The notes under the pieces: generated by a model
What the model was told of the DNA's origin: nothing
Database searches by the model: none
The model's input: only the letters and a program-made list of their open reading frames with translations
Assembly (NCBI GenBank): GCA_902773045.1
Contig: CACYDE010000008.1
Coordinates: 1 to 16,343 of the forward strand
Length of the DNA: 16,343 nucleotides
DNA from: an uncultured Ruminococcus sp.
Lineage (GTDB): Bacteria > Bacillota > Clostridia > Oscillospirales > Acutalibacteraceae
Direction: 5' to 3'
Made by a program: the position numbers and the translations under genes
In this document: positions 1 to 6,111 of the stretch, in pieces
Layout: each line of letters opens with the position of its first letter
How positions within the stretch are numbered: the stretch's first letter is position 1

Positions 1-144
1 ACTTTTCATTTCTGCTTGTCTAATTTGCCCTGAACTGCGTTAAATTTTCTTGAAATACGTTAGTATTCCTGCAAAAATTTGCCTTGCTCAGAACAAATTA
101 TCCTAAGCATAAATTGAAAATTTATTTCTTCACAGTTCCTTATT
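1..144. repeat. Degenerate copy of interspersed repeat also seen at window end
   Basis: No gene is visible. The stretch shares two blocks with the repeat at the far end of the window at identical spacing: TCTGCTTG at 11-18 and CTTGAAATACG at 49-59 lie 38 bases apart, as do TCTGCTTG at 16204-16211 and CTTGAAATACG at 16242-16252. Both copies then continue to a GCATAA block (108-113 here, 16287-16292 there), but 14 bases further on in this copy. The end near 131-144 (CACAGTTCCTTATT) could be a decayed form of the complement of the terminal AAGGCAACACCGCAC, but that match is weak. Probably a decayed, non-coding element; the left end is cut by the window. Confidence 0.45.
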
Positions 145-235
145 CTTCGATCAAAGCTATTGTCGTCACCCAGATCCCATCGGGGCTATCGTCCCGAACC
201 CCTTGCTCACTCTAACCAACCGGAGGAGTTTAAAA
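145..235 (-). repeat. Possible remnant of an interspersed sequence with a small hairpin
   Basis: A GC-richer island (TCGGG at 180-184 pairing with CCCGA at 193-197) inside AT-rich DNA. On the minus strand one short frame reads VSKGFGTIAPMGSG and then stops. This open-then-stop look, next to a decayed repeat, suggests a fragment of repetitive DNA and not a gene. I have no second copy in the window, so the call rests on context only. Confidence 0.25.
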
Positions 236-383
236 ATATTATATTGCTGCTTTCTGTTAAGCTGCCAAAAGTGATCGCAAACCACAAAAACACAGGAAAA
301 TAGGAGTAAATAATTCTTAAAAATAAAAATATCGGATAAAAATTAAAGAAAATTAATAATTTCGGGATTTTTGTAACAAATTC

Positions 384-415
384 GTAACAACTTCGTGCAG
401 AATAACTGTTATAAT
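384..415 (+). promoter_or_regulatory. Promoter of tyrS (extended -10)
   Basis: A perfect extended -10, TGTTATAAT, spans 407-415 (hexamer 410-415). No good -35 is present at 17 bp, which fits an extended -10 promoter. Two near-direct repeats, TTGTAACAA (371-379) and TTCGTAACAA (381-390), sit where an activator or repressor could bind. Initiation near 422 would leave a leader of about 37 nt, too short for a T-box. Confidence 0.55.
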
Positions 416-458
416 ACACTTGAATTATATTATATCTAATTGGGAAAGGAATATAATT

Positions 459-1688
459 ATGGGAGTTTATGAGGAGTTACAGGCGAGAGGCCTTATCGCT
501 CAGGTAACCGATGAGAAAGAGATAAGAGAATTAGTTAATGCGGGTAAAGCGACTTTTTATATAGGATTCGATCCGACTGCAGACAGTCTTCATGTAGGAC
601 ATTTCATGGCGCTCTGCCTTATGAAAAGACTTCAGATAGCAGGAAACAAGCCCATAGTTCTTGTCGGCGGCGGAACGGGAATGATCGGAGATCCTACGGG
701 AAGAACCGATATGCGTCAGATGATGACGAAAGAAACTATAGAGCATAACTGTGAATGCTTCAGAAAGCAGATGAGTCGTTTCATTGATTTTTCCGAAGGC
801 AAGGCTATTATGGTGAATAATGCCGATTGGCTTCTTGATCTGAATTATATTGAGCTTCTTCGTGATGTCGGCGCTCATTTCAGCGTTAACCGCATGCTTG
901 CCGCAGAATGTTACAAGCAAAGAATGGAAAGAGGACTCAGCTTCCTTGAATTTAACTACATGATAATGCAGAGCTATGATTTCTATGTTCTTTATCAGAA
1001 GTACGGCTGCAATATGCAGTTCGGCGGCGACGATCAGTGGAGCAATATGCTTGGCGGAACGGAACTCATCCGCCGCAAGCTCGGAAAAGACGCTTATGCT
1101 ATGACAATAAATCTCCTTCTCACCTCGGAAGGAAAGAAAATGGGAAAAACTCAGAGCGGTGCGCTTTGGCTTGACCCCGAAAAGACAAGCCCTTACGATT
1201 TCTACCAGTATTGGAGAAATGTTGACGATGCCGACGTTATCAAATGCATAAAGATGATAACGTTCCTTCCTCTCGAAGAGATCGCCGAGCTTGAAAAACT
1301 CGAGGGAGCCGAACTGAACAAAGCGAAGGAGATCCTCGCTTATGAAACAACGAAGCTTATTCACGGAGAAGAGGAAGCCGAAAAAGCGCAGCAGGCAGCA
1401 AGAGCGCTTTTCGCAGGCGGCAGCAATTCGGACAACATCCCAACGGCAGAGCTTTCCGATTCGGATTTCACGGACGGAAGGATCAATATTCTCGATCTTC
1501 TCGTGAAATCGGGTCTTGCACCCTCGAAGAGTGAAGCAAGACGCAACGTTCAGCAGGGCGGAGTTTCAGTTGACGGAGAAAAGGTAGCCGATGTAAATGC
1601 GGAATTTGAGTCGGCGCTGATCCGTGAAAAGGGCGATATTGTCGTAAAAAGAGGAAAGAAAGCTTTCAGACGTATCAGACTTGCATAA
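459..1688 (+). CDS. tyrS: Tyrosyl-tRNA synthetase
   Basis: Cytoplasmic class I aminoacyl-tRNA synthetase that charges tRNA-Tyr with tyrosine. The 409-residue product has the family's usual length and order: Rossmann catalytic domain with HVGH (residues 45-48, the HIGH signature), the tyrosine-pocket segment FLEFNYMIMQSYD (162-174), QFGGDDQW (187-194), KMGKT (227-231, the KMSKS loop), and an S4-type RNA-binding domain from about residue 340 to the end. The frame can be opened upstream from a TTG at 420, but the ATG at 459 follows a GGGAAAGGA ribosome site by about 8 nt and gives the conserved N terminus, so it is preferred. The D,D-carboxypeptidase gene follows after 47 bp with no terminator, so the two are probably cotranscribed. 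No T-box leader is seen, although many Firmicutes tyrS genes have one. Confidence 0.97.
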   Translation: MGVYEELQARGLIAQVTDEKEIRELVNAGKATFYIGFDPTADSLHVGHFMALCLMKRLQIAGNKPIVLVGGGTGMIGDPTGRTDMRQMMTKETIEHNCECFRKQMSRFIDFSEGKAIMVNNADWLLDLNYIELLRDVGAHFSVNRMLAAECYKQRMERGLSFLEFNYMIMQSYDFYVLYQKYGCNMQFGGDDQWSNMLGGTELIRRKLGKDAYAMTINLLLTSEGKKMGKTQSGALWLDPEKTSPYDFYQYWRNVDDADVIKCIKMITFLPLEEIAELEKLEGAELNKAKEILAYETTKLIHGEEEAEKAQQAARALFAGGSNSDNIPTAELSDSDFTDGRINILDLLVKSGLAPSKSEARRNVQQGGVSVDGEKVADVNAEFESALIREKGDIVVKRGKKAFRRIRLA

Positions 1689-1735
1689 ACTCTTGTATGT
1701 TTTATAACCTATAAAAAACGAAAGGAGGTCGGGTC

Positions 1736-3124
1736 ATGAATAAAACAGGCAGAATGTCTGTTCCGAACGGTTTTCTTGCGCTGATCGTTGTTTTTATATT
1801 CATTGCAGGAATTGCGACCATGCTTGTTTCCGGGCATAATATAAGCTCAAAGCCGCCAACAAACAGTACACCTGTTCCCCGAAAAAATGACTCAACGGAT
1901 ATTTTAGCCGATATTGATTCGCGTGCGGTTTCACCGAATGCTTTCGAAGAGACGAACAATCTTCCCGACGGGTATCGTTTGATAACCGTTCTTAACGAGG
2001 ATGTTTATAAAGGACCTCTTGTTTTGGTGAATTATGCTTACGAATCCAAGATCGACGGTGAGAACCTCGTGAATCTTTACGACAATGTTTCAAGCAGCGT
2101 CGGAGTTAAGGATAATGATATGTTCATCAATAATTCGGTTCTCGAACCGATAAATAACTTTTTTGACGGATTCAAATCGGTGAAGGGCAGCACAACGATA
2201 CTGATCTCAAGTTCTTACAGAAGCAAGAACGATCAAGTCGAGATCTATGAAAATTCCGTCAAGGACACGGGCGCAAAGTCTACTGCGTACTATGTTGCGG
2301 TTCCGGGATACAGTGAACATCAGACGGGATATTGTTTCGACACCGCGGCAATAAATTACAACGGGGAAATGGTTGAGCTTGACGGCGAGGGAGATTTCAG
2401 CTGGCTGAGCGATAACTGCGCTGATTATGGTTTTATTTTGAGGTATCCTCAGTCCAAGACCAATATTACCGGAATCGGTTATGAATCGTGGCATTTCCGA
2501 TATGTTGGAATTCCTCACTCGTATTTTATCAAGAAAAACAATATCTGTTTTGAAGAGTATATCATGGGTTTGAAAAAATATACCTTTGACGACGGCGGAC
2601 TTCTCATCGACAACGGTGACAAAGGAAAATGGGTAGTTTTCTATGTTCCGAAGCTTGACGCTTTCAACAATACGGACATACCCGTACCCATAGATTCTGC
2701 AAAAACGCCTTATACCGTTTCGGGTAATAATATAGACGGTTTTATCGTAACAGTTGACGTAACAAATGATCCGTCGAATGCGCTGCTTTCGAAAGCGGCT
2801 GCCGATTGGAGTTATGATAATTCGGAAATTATCATCAAGGATTTTGTGGACTACGATCTTTTGAATGATGTTTCCGAAGAGGAAGACGATGATTCGGATT
2901 CCGATGACACAGAGCGCGGCGAACAGCGTGACAACAACGATGACTGGGAAGATGATTCTTTCTGGGACGAAAACGATGAAAGCCGCTTCGAATATGTGGA
3001 CTACTATGATGAATATGACGGCAGCTACAGTGCCGGGGATTCTTCCGAAGCGTATAATCAGGACGGTGACAATACCTACTATCAGAATGATGATTACGCA
3101 GACGGGGAAGGCGATTATCAATAA
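1736..3124 (+). CDS. Membrane-anchored VanY-type D-alanyl-D-alanine carboxypeptidase
   Basis: Predicted zinc peptidase that trims the terminal D-Ala of peptidoglycan stem peptides outside the membrane. The 462-residue protein has an N-terminal signal anchor (about 11-33), a linker, then a peptidase M15B/VanY domain (about 75-275). The signature SEHQTGYCFD (193-202) supplies zinc ligands H195 and D202, and ESWHFRYVG (250-258) supplies the catalytic Glu and third zinc ligand H253. Residues 280-370 form an extra domain I do not recognise. The last ~80 residues are extremely rich in Asp, Glu, Tyr and Ser, with no LPxTG-like signal or second membrane helix. AAAGGAGG at 1721-1728 fixes the ATG. It follows tyrS closely and ends at a strong terminator. 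The enzyme family is secure; the substrate is inferred. Confidence 0.9.
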   Translation: MNKTGRMSVPNGFLALIVVFIFIAGIATMLVSGHNISSKPPTNSTPVPRKNDSTDILADIDSRAVSPNAFEETNNLPDGYRLITVLNEDVYKGPLVLVNYAYESKIDGENLVNLYDNVSSSVGVKDNDMFINNSVLEPINNFFDGFKSVKGSTTILISSSYRSKNDQVEIYENSVKDTGAKSTAYYVAVPGYSEHQTGYCFDTAAINYNGEMVELDGEGDFSWLSDNCADYGFILRYPQSKTNITGIGYESWHFRYVGIPHSYFIKKNNICFEEYIMGLKKYTFDDGGLLIDNGDKGKWVVFYVPKLDAFNNTDIPVPIDSAKTPYTVSGNNIDGFIVTVDVTNDPSNALLSKAAADWSYDNSEIIIKDFVDYDLLNDVSEEEDDDSDSDDTERGEQRDNNDDWEDDSFWDENDESRFEYVDYYDEYDGSYSAGDSSEAYNQDGDNTYYQNDDYADGEGDYQ

Positions 3125-3163
3125 TTTGAAAATTAATTTATTTATCGTTTTGTAAGATGTGAA

Positions 3164-3202
3164 ACAAAAAGGAGAACGGTTGCTGCCGCTCTCCTTTTTG
3201 TA
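3164..3202 (+). terminator. Intrinsic terminator between convergent genes
   Basis: ACAAAAAGGAG (3164-3174) pairs with CTCCTTTTTGT (3191-3201), with further pairing of CGG/CCG inside and a short loop. The stem is A-rich on the left and U-rich on the right, so it can work in both directions, ending the tyrS-carboxypeptidase unit and possibly rsmE from the other side. Confidence 0.85.
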
Positions 3203-3275
3203 TATTATACTTTTTTATGTGTCGAGGGTGAAAAAAGATCCGATCTGAAAAATCCTTAAACTCTTTATCAACAGA

Positions 3276-4058
3276 TCAATAATGCCAGTTACCACCCTTT
3301 ATTTCACCGCCGTTGTCGCTTCTTCCGGGATCGTTTTCATTTCCGAGATTTCCGGTCAGATACATAATGACCGACAAAGCGGCGAGGGGAGCGGTTTCCG
3401 CTCTTAAAATACGGTTTCCGAGTGTTGCCGCGCGGCCTCCGTTTTCGATCAGAAGCGCTGCTTCGCTTTCTTCAAATCCGCCTTCGCTGCCTATGAAAAG
3501 CGATATTTCCGAGTTGTCGTCTTTGATAAGGTTTCCCAATGGTTCTCCGCCCATTTCATAGCAAATAATTGCGTTTGAACCGGCTATTGCAGCAGCCTGT
3601 GAAAAGGTCATAACTGATCTGACTGTGGGAATCATTCCTCTTCGTGACTGCATGGCGGCTTGCAGAGCTATCTTATTCCAGCGTTCAATTTTTTTTCTCA
3701 TGGATTTTTCATCGGGTCTGGAGATGCATCTTGCCGTCAGAATCGGAACGATCTCGCCTGCGCCGAGTTCAACGGCTTTTTGAATGATAAGATCCATTTT
3801 ATCTCCTTTAGTTAATGCCTGAAAAAGAGTGATCTTTCTGTCCGGTTCGTTTTTACATGGATAGGAATCTTTTACTCTCACTTCAACCGCACCCGGATCG
3901 ATCGCTTCGATAATGCAGTCATACTGAACCTTGTCTTTGTCACAGACAGTAAGCTCTTCTCCTATTTTCATACGGAGTGATTTTGTGATATGCTGAGCGT
4001 CTTCTCCCGTTATGACGTGTACGGGGGAGGTTACGCTTTCGGAAAAAAACCAAGCCAT
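3276..4058 (-). CDS. rsmE: 16S rRNA m3U1498 methyltransferase RsmE
   Basis: Methylates N3 of U1498 in the 16S rRNA decoding region using S-adenosylmethionine. The 260-residue protein has a PUA-like N-terminal domain (about 1-70) and a SPOUT domain whose trefoil-knot cofactor loops are visible as LFIGSEGG (187-194) and LGNRILRAETAPLAAL (213-228). The middle shows the family segment LTKGDKMDLIIQKAVELG (82-99). The frame extends 20 codons further upstream, but the ATG at 4058 has AGGTGG seven bases ahead and starts at the conserved MAWFF, so it is chosen. The last ~20 residues (NENDPGRSDNG and on) are a hydrophilic extension. In many Firmicutes prmA lies just upstream; here it is absent and the upstream gene is unrelated. 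Confidence 0.93.
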   Translation of the reverse strand: MAWFFSESVTSPVHVITGEDAQHITKSLRMKIGEELTVCDKDKVQYDCIIEAIDPGAVEVRVKDSYPCKNEPDRKITLFQALTKGDKMDLIIQKAVELGAGEIVPILTARCISRPDEKSMRKKIERWNKIALQAAMQSRRGMIPTVRSVMTFSQAAAIAGSNAIICYEMGGEPLGNLIKDDNSEISLFIGSEGGFEESEAALLIENGGRAATLGNRILRAETAPLAALSVIMYLTGNLGNENDPGRSDNGGEIKGGNWHY

Positions 4059-4087
4059 GTGATCCACCTCACCGAAAATAAAAATAT

Positions 4088-4170
4088 GTCGCCAAACGGC
4101 AACGGACAATATGTTCACAACCTTTATCCGTTAAGCAGCTTTTCGCTCGCTGTAGTTGTTTTATAAATAA
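4088..4170 (+). repeat. Copy D of GTCGCCG-palindrome repeat
   Basis: Begins with GTCGCCAAACGGCAAC, an imperfect version of the palindrome heading the copies at 4618-4705 and 5432-5520, and continues GGACAATATGTTCAC where the other two have GGGCAATACGTGAAG or GGGTGATATGTGAAG. The middle has diverged, but the far end (GCTGTAGTTGTTTTATAAATAAG) again lines up with the far end of the 5432 copy. ACGGA at 4101-4105 can pair with TCCGT at 4127-4131. It lies between rsmE and the stop codon of the flavin split-barrel gene. Confidence 0.5.
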
Positions 4171-4179
4171 GAACTTGTA

Positions 4180-4599
4180 CTACTCAATTGTAAAACTTTC
4201 TGTTTTCAAATTGCAATAGACCCTTCCGCTTACGGCGCTAAATTTCAAAACGCAGTAGTCTGGATCGGTAACGCCGCCCTTATAAAACATAGTGTCTCCT
4301 TTGTGCCAAATCATATCTTTCGTCTTTTGGTCAGTCAACACTTCCATTTTGCCTTTCAACATAACACCCGTGTACTTAATCAAGCCTTTATGGTAGAAGT
4401 AAATACAGGCATTTGGATTATTTATATACTGTTTTACTCTCATTGAAGAAGTGTTTGTTGAAAAATAAAACTGACGTAACCCATCAATTTTTCTTGGTTT
4501 CAGCATTGCTTTTACATTCGGGAAACCCTCTTCATCAACAGAACAGATAAATGAAACTTTTTGTTTACTGATAAATTCTGCAACCTTTTTGTTATCCAT
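4180..4599 (-). CDS. Pyridoxamine 5'-phosphate oxidase-like FMN split-barrel protein
   Basis: A small cytoplasmic protein (139 residues) of the PNPOx-like split-barrel superfamily, which usually binds FMN or a related flavin and acts as a reductase or oxidase. The N-terminal helix followed by VSFICSVDEEGFPNVKAML and the strand pair FYFSTNTSS/ACIYFYHKG are typical of the stand-alone type often named general stress protein 26-like. This is not the vitamin B6 biosynthetic enzyme PdxH, and the substrate cannot be read from the sequence. A GTG-started version reaching 4680 is possible, but its extra 27 residues are just translation of the upstream repeat. The ATG at 4599 has an AGGGTGG ribosome site. 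Its promoter lies inside the repeat copy at 4618-4705. Confidence 0.8.
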   Translation of the reverse strand: MDNKKVAEFISKQKVSFICSVDEEGFPNVKAMLKPRKIDGLRQFYFSTNTSSMRVKQYINNPNACIYFYHKGLIKYTGVMLKGKMEVLTDQKTKDMIWHKGDTMFYKGGVTDPDYCVLKFSAVSGRVYCNLKTESFTIE

Positions 4600-4617
4600 A
4601 ATCCACCCTAAAATTCC

Positions 4618-4705
4618 TTTTATAAACAGAATATTATAGGTCGGGTGCGTGAAGTATAACAAATCAAAAACTATCTTCACATATCACCCGTCGCCGCCCG
4701 GCGAC
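4618..4705 (-). repeat. Copy A of GTCGCCG-palindrome repeat, upstream of the split-barrel gene
   Basis: Reading the minus strand, the element starts with GTCGCCGGGCGGCGAC, then GGGTGATATGTGAAGATAG, TTTTTGA and CACCCGACC, and ends near TTTATAAAAGG. It aligns over its whole length with the plus-strand copy at 5432-5520; I estimate 75-80% identity by eye. CGGGTG and TGTGAAG can pair with CTTCACG and CACCCG to form a second hairpin after the palindrome. The downstream part holds TTGTTA-18-TATAAT, a good promoter reading into the split-barrel gene. Confidence 0.7.
4640..4669 (-). promoter_or_regulatory. Promoter of the split-barrel gene inside repeat copy A
   Basis: On the minus strand TTGTTA is followed after 18 bases by a perfect TATAAT, with CCCGACC directly ahead of the -10. 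The -10 sits about 40 bases before the ATG at 4599. The same CCCGACC motif precedes -10-like sequences in copies at 5432-5520 and about 5326-5354. Confidence 0.5.
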
Positions 4706-4707
4706 AA

Positions 4708-5256
4708 TTAAAATTGTTCCAGATCATATTTATCGGGATTGTTTTCAACTATATAATCCATGATCTCACGTTCTTTTCTTTTTTTGACGAATTCATTGAG
4801 CAGAAAAAATCTGACATACCTGTTTGCCGCCAGAAACGGAAGATTAAACATAACGACTAATATCCCCAAAATAAAGCCCATGTACGGAGCGTTAAACAGG
4901 AAAGCAAAAGGCAGGTACAAACAGTTTATTAATATGCACAGCTCGCTTCGGCAAGTGAATGTCAGGTAGTTTTTCAGCGTCAGGATATCCGCCTTTTCGA
5001 TTTTCATTGAATTTATATTTTCTCTGTTGTATTTGATCGGAAGAAGCCCGTACCAAGCGTCGATATCAAAATTTTCGGCGTAAAATCGTCCTTTACGTTC
5101 GAATTTATATGCTCTGTAGGGAAATTTTCTGTAGTTAACGTGTTTTTTTCCGATGTGCTTTGAAATAATAAAAGAGAGAAAGCTCCACAAACAAACAATG
5201 AGTATGTTAATGATTATTGTCATTCCCACACTGCTGTCTTTTAACAACTTTCTCAC
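4708..5256 (-). CDS. CrtO-like (glycosyl-4,4'-diaponeurosporenoate acyltransferase family) membrane protein
   Basis: A 182-residue membrane protein. The pattern RFY (57-59), WYGLLP (68-73), TCRSEL (101-106), LFNAP (120-124) and NLPFLAANRYVR (138-149) matches what I know of the CrtO acyltransferase family, which in Staphylococcus acylates the sugar of staphyloxanthin. Hydrophobic segments lie at about 12-33, 107-122 and 124-143. No carotenoid genes are nearby, so the lipid or sugar substrate here is unknown and the family name should not be read as pigment synthesis. The start is a GTG with GGATCGGG just ahead; the ATG at 5223 is an alternative but has a poor ribosome site. It is flanked by inverted copies of the GTCGCCG repeat. 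Confidence 0.72.
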   Translation of the reverse strand: MRKLLKDSSVGMTIIINILIVCLWSFLSFIISKHIGKKHVNYRKFPYRAYKFERKGRFYAENFDIDAWYGLLPIKYNRENINSMKIEKADILTLKNYLTFTCRSELCILINCLYLPFAFLFNAPYMGFILGILVVMFNLPFLAANRYVRFFLLNEFVKKRKEREIMDYIVENNPDKYDLEQF

Positions 5257-5282
5257 CCCGATCCATTTTTATTGATATATAA

Positions 5283-5311
5283 AATATATCAAAAATTGTA
5301 CCATATTTCAA
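5283..5311 (-). promoter_or_regulatory. Promoter of the CrtO-like gene
   Basis: On the minus strand TTGAAA (5311-5306) and TATATT (5288-5283) are separated by 17 bases. This places a start about 20 bases before the GTG at 5256. Confidence 0.5.
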
Positions 5312-5325
5312 CATCAATATTGTAA

Positions 5326-5354
5326 CCTTTTTACGTGATATTGTCGCGGTCGGG
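5326..5354 (-). repeat. Possible partial copy C of the repeat's promoter-end
   Basis: On the minus strand CCCGACCGCGACAATATC followed by ACGTAAAAAGG resembles the far end of copy A (CCCGACCTATAATATTC, then TTTATAAAAGG) and copy B (CCCGACCGATAGTAAT). The GTCGCCG head is missing, so this is either a truncated copy or an independent promoter-like motif. Confidence 0.3.
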
Positions 5355-5373
5355 AGAACTATATTTCCTATAA

Positions 5374-5388
5374 TTAACTGACAGTTAA
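5374..5388. promoter_or_regulatory. Perfect palindrome TTAACTG-A-CAGTTAA
   Basis: A 15-bp dyad with seven-base arms in the gap between the divergent CrtO-like and pncC genes. Its size and position fit an operator for a dimeric regulator, but no regulator gene lies nearby and there is no second copy in the window. Confidence 0.35.
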
Positions 5389-5431
5389 CAAAAAATATTT
5401 TCTTTTCTGATATCATTTTTAACAGAACCGA

Positions 5432-5520
5432 GTCGCCGAGCGGCGACGGGCAATACGTGAAGATAGTTTTTGAAATTCAGAACTTCATGCCCCCGACCGA
5501 TAGTAATTTTGTTCATAAAA
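5432..5520 (+). repeat. Copy B of GTCGCCG-palindrome repeat, upstream of pncC
   Basis: Starts with the perfect palindrome GTCGCCGAGCGGCGAC and continues GGGCAATACGTGAAGATAG, TTTTTGAAATTC, CTTCATG and CCCCCGACC, ending 28 bases before the pncC start. CGTGAAG can pair with CTTCATG. In copy A the equivalent pair is TGTGAAG/CTTCACG, so two changes preserve pairing through wobbles. It is inverted relative to copy A, with the CrtO-like gene between them. Confidence 0.7.
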
Positions 5521-5548
5521 ATCAAATTTTTTAAGGAGAGTTATAGAT

Positions 5549-6037
5549 ATGACGATTCAGGAAAAAACTGTTGAACTTCTGACAAAAAAACATCTTAAAG
5601 CCGCTTCGGCGGAAAGCTGCACGGGTGGTCTTATCTCGGCTATGATAACGGACGTTCCGGGCGCAAGTTCCGTTTTTGAGTGTGGAGTGTGTTCTTATTC
5701 GAATGAGATCAAGATCTCTGTTCTGGGAGTCGAAAGAGAAACGATAGAAAAATACACCGAGTTGAGCTTCCGGACAGCCGAAGAAATGGCTTTGGGGGTT
5801 CTGAGACTTTCCGGAGCCGATATAGCCGTCAGTACCACCGGAGTGGCGGGACCGTCCGGTGGAACCGAAGAAAATCCGGTGGGAACCGTATTTGTGGGGA
5901 TCGCGTCAAAAAGAGGCGTCAGCTCGGAGAAAAAGAATTTTAACGAAGACGGCTGCGGCGATCGGGAGAAAATACGCCGACGCTGTGCGGAATATTGTCT
6001 TGAACGGATCTGCGAATGGATAAATAATAATTATTGA
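5549..6037 (+). CDS. pncC: CinA C-terminal domain protein, nicotinamide-nucleotide amidase (PncC-like)
   Basis: A 162-residue stand-alone CinA C-terminal domain. In the family this domain hydrolyses nicotinamide mononucleotide to nicotinate mononucleotide and ammonia, recycling NAD breakdown products. Signatures are AESCTGG (21-27), SYSNEIK (49-55) and TTGVAGPSGG (96-105) followed by PVGTVFVG (110-117). The usual CinA N-terminal MoCF domain is not attached, as in E. coli PncC. AAGGAG at 5533-5538 sets the ATG. Transcription probably starts in repeat copy B just upstream. Degenerate domains resembling the missing CinA N-terminal part occur in two proteins at 10929-13796. Confidence 0.92.
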   Translation: MTIQEKTVELLTKKHLKAASAESCTGGLISAMITDVPGASSVFECGVCSYSNEIKISVLGVERETIEKYTELSFRTAEEMALGVLRLSGADIAVSTTGVAGPSGGTEENPVGTVFVGIASKRGVSSEKKNFNEDGCGDREKIRRRCAEYCLERICEWINNNY

Positions 6038-6049
6038 ATGACAGAGAAT

Positions 6050-6090
6050 AATAATAAAAACCGCCTCTCTCAAAACGATGAGGGGCGGTT
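6050..6090 (-). terminator. Intrinsic terminator of the lipoprotein gene
   Basis: AACCGCCTCTC (6059-6069) pairs with GAGGGGCGGTT (6080-6090) apart from one G-T pair. On the minus strand the stem is followed by TTTTTATTATTATT, a good U-tract; on the plus strand the tract is poor. It also separates the convergent pncC gene. Confidence 0.8.
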
Positions 6091-6111
6091 GAACTGTCTT
6101 TAAAAGTATTT

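Noticed and set aside
207..419. 70-codon minus-strand frame upstream of tyrS
   Set aside because: It lies in AT-rich and repeat-derived DNA, has no ribosome site, and overlaps the tyrS promoter.
531..1364. Long minus-strand open frame opposite tyrS
   Set aside because: tyrS is certain on the other strand, and the antisense product has no recognisable motif or ribosome site.
2207..3121. 304-codon minus-strand frame opposite the carboxypeptidase gene
   Set aside because: The Ile/Val-rich product is just the complement of Asp/Asn/Glu codons; the plus strand encodes a clear VanY domain.
4180..4680. Calling the split-barrel gene pdxH (vitamin B6 biosynthesis)
   Set aside because: It is too short and lacks the PdxH C-terminal region; only the broad superfamily is supported.
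5432..5447. GTCGCCG palindrome as a rho-independent terminator
   Set aside because: The centre is only two bases, no U-tract follows, and the copies sit ahead of genes and not after them.
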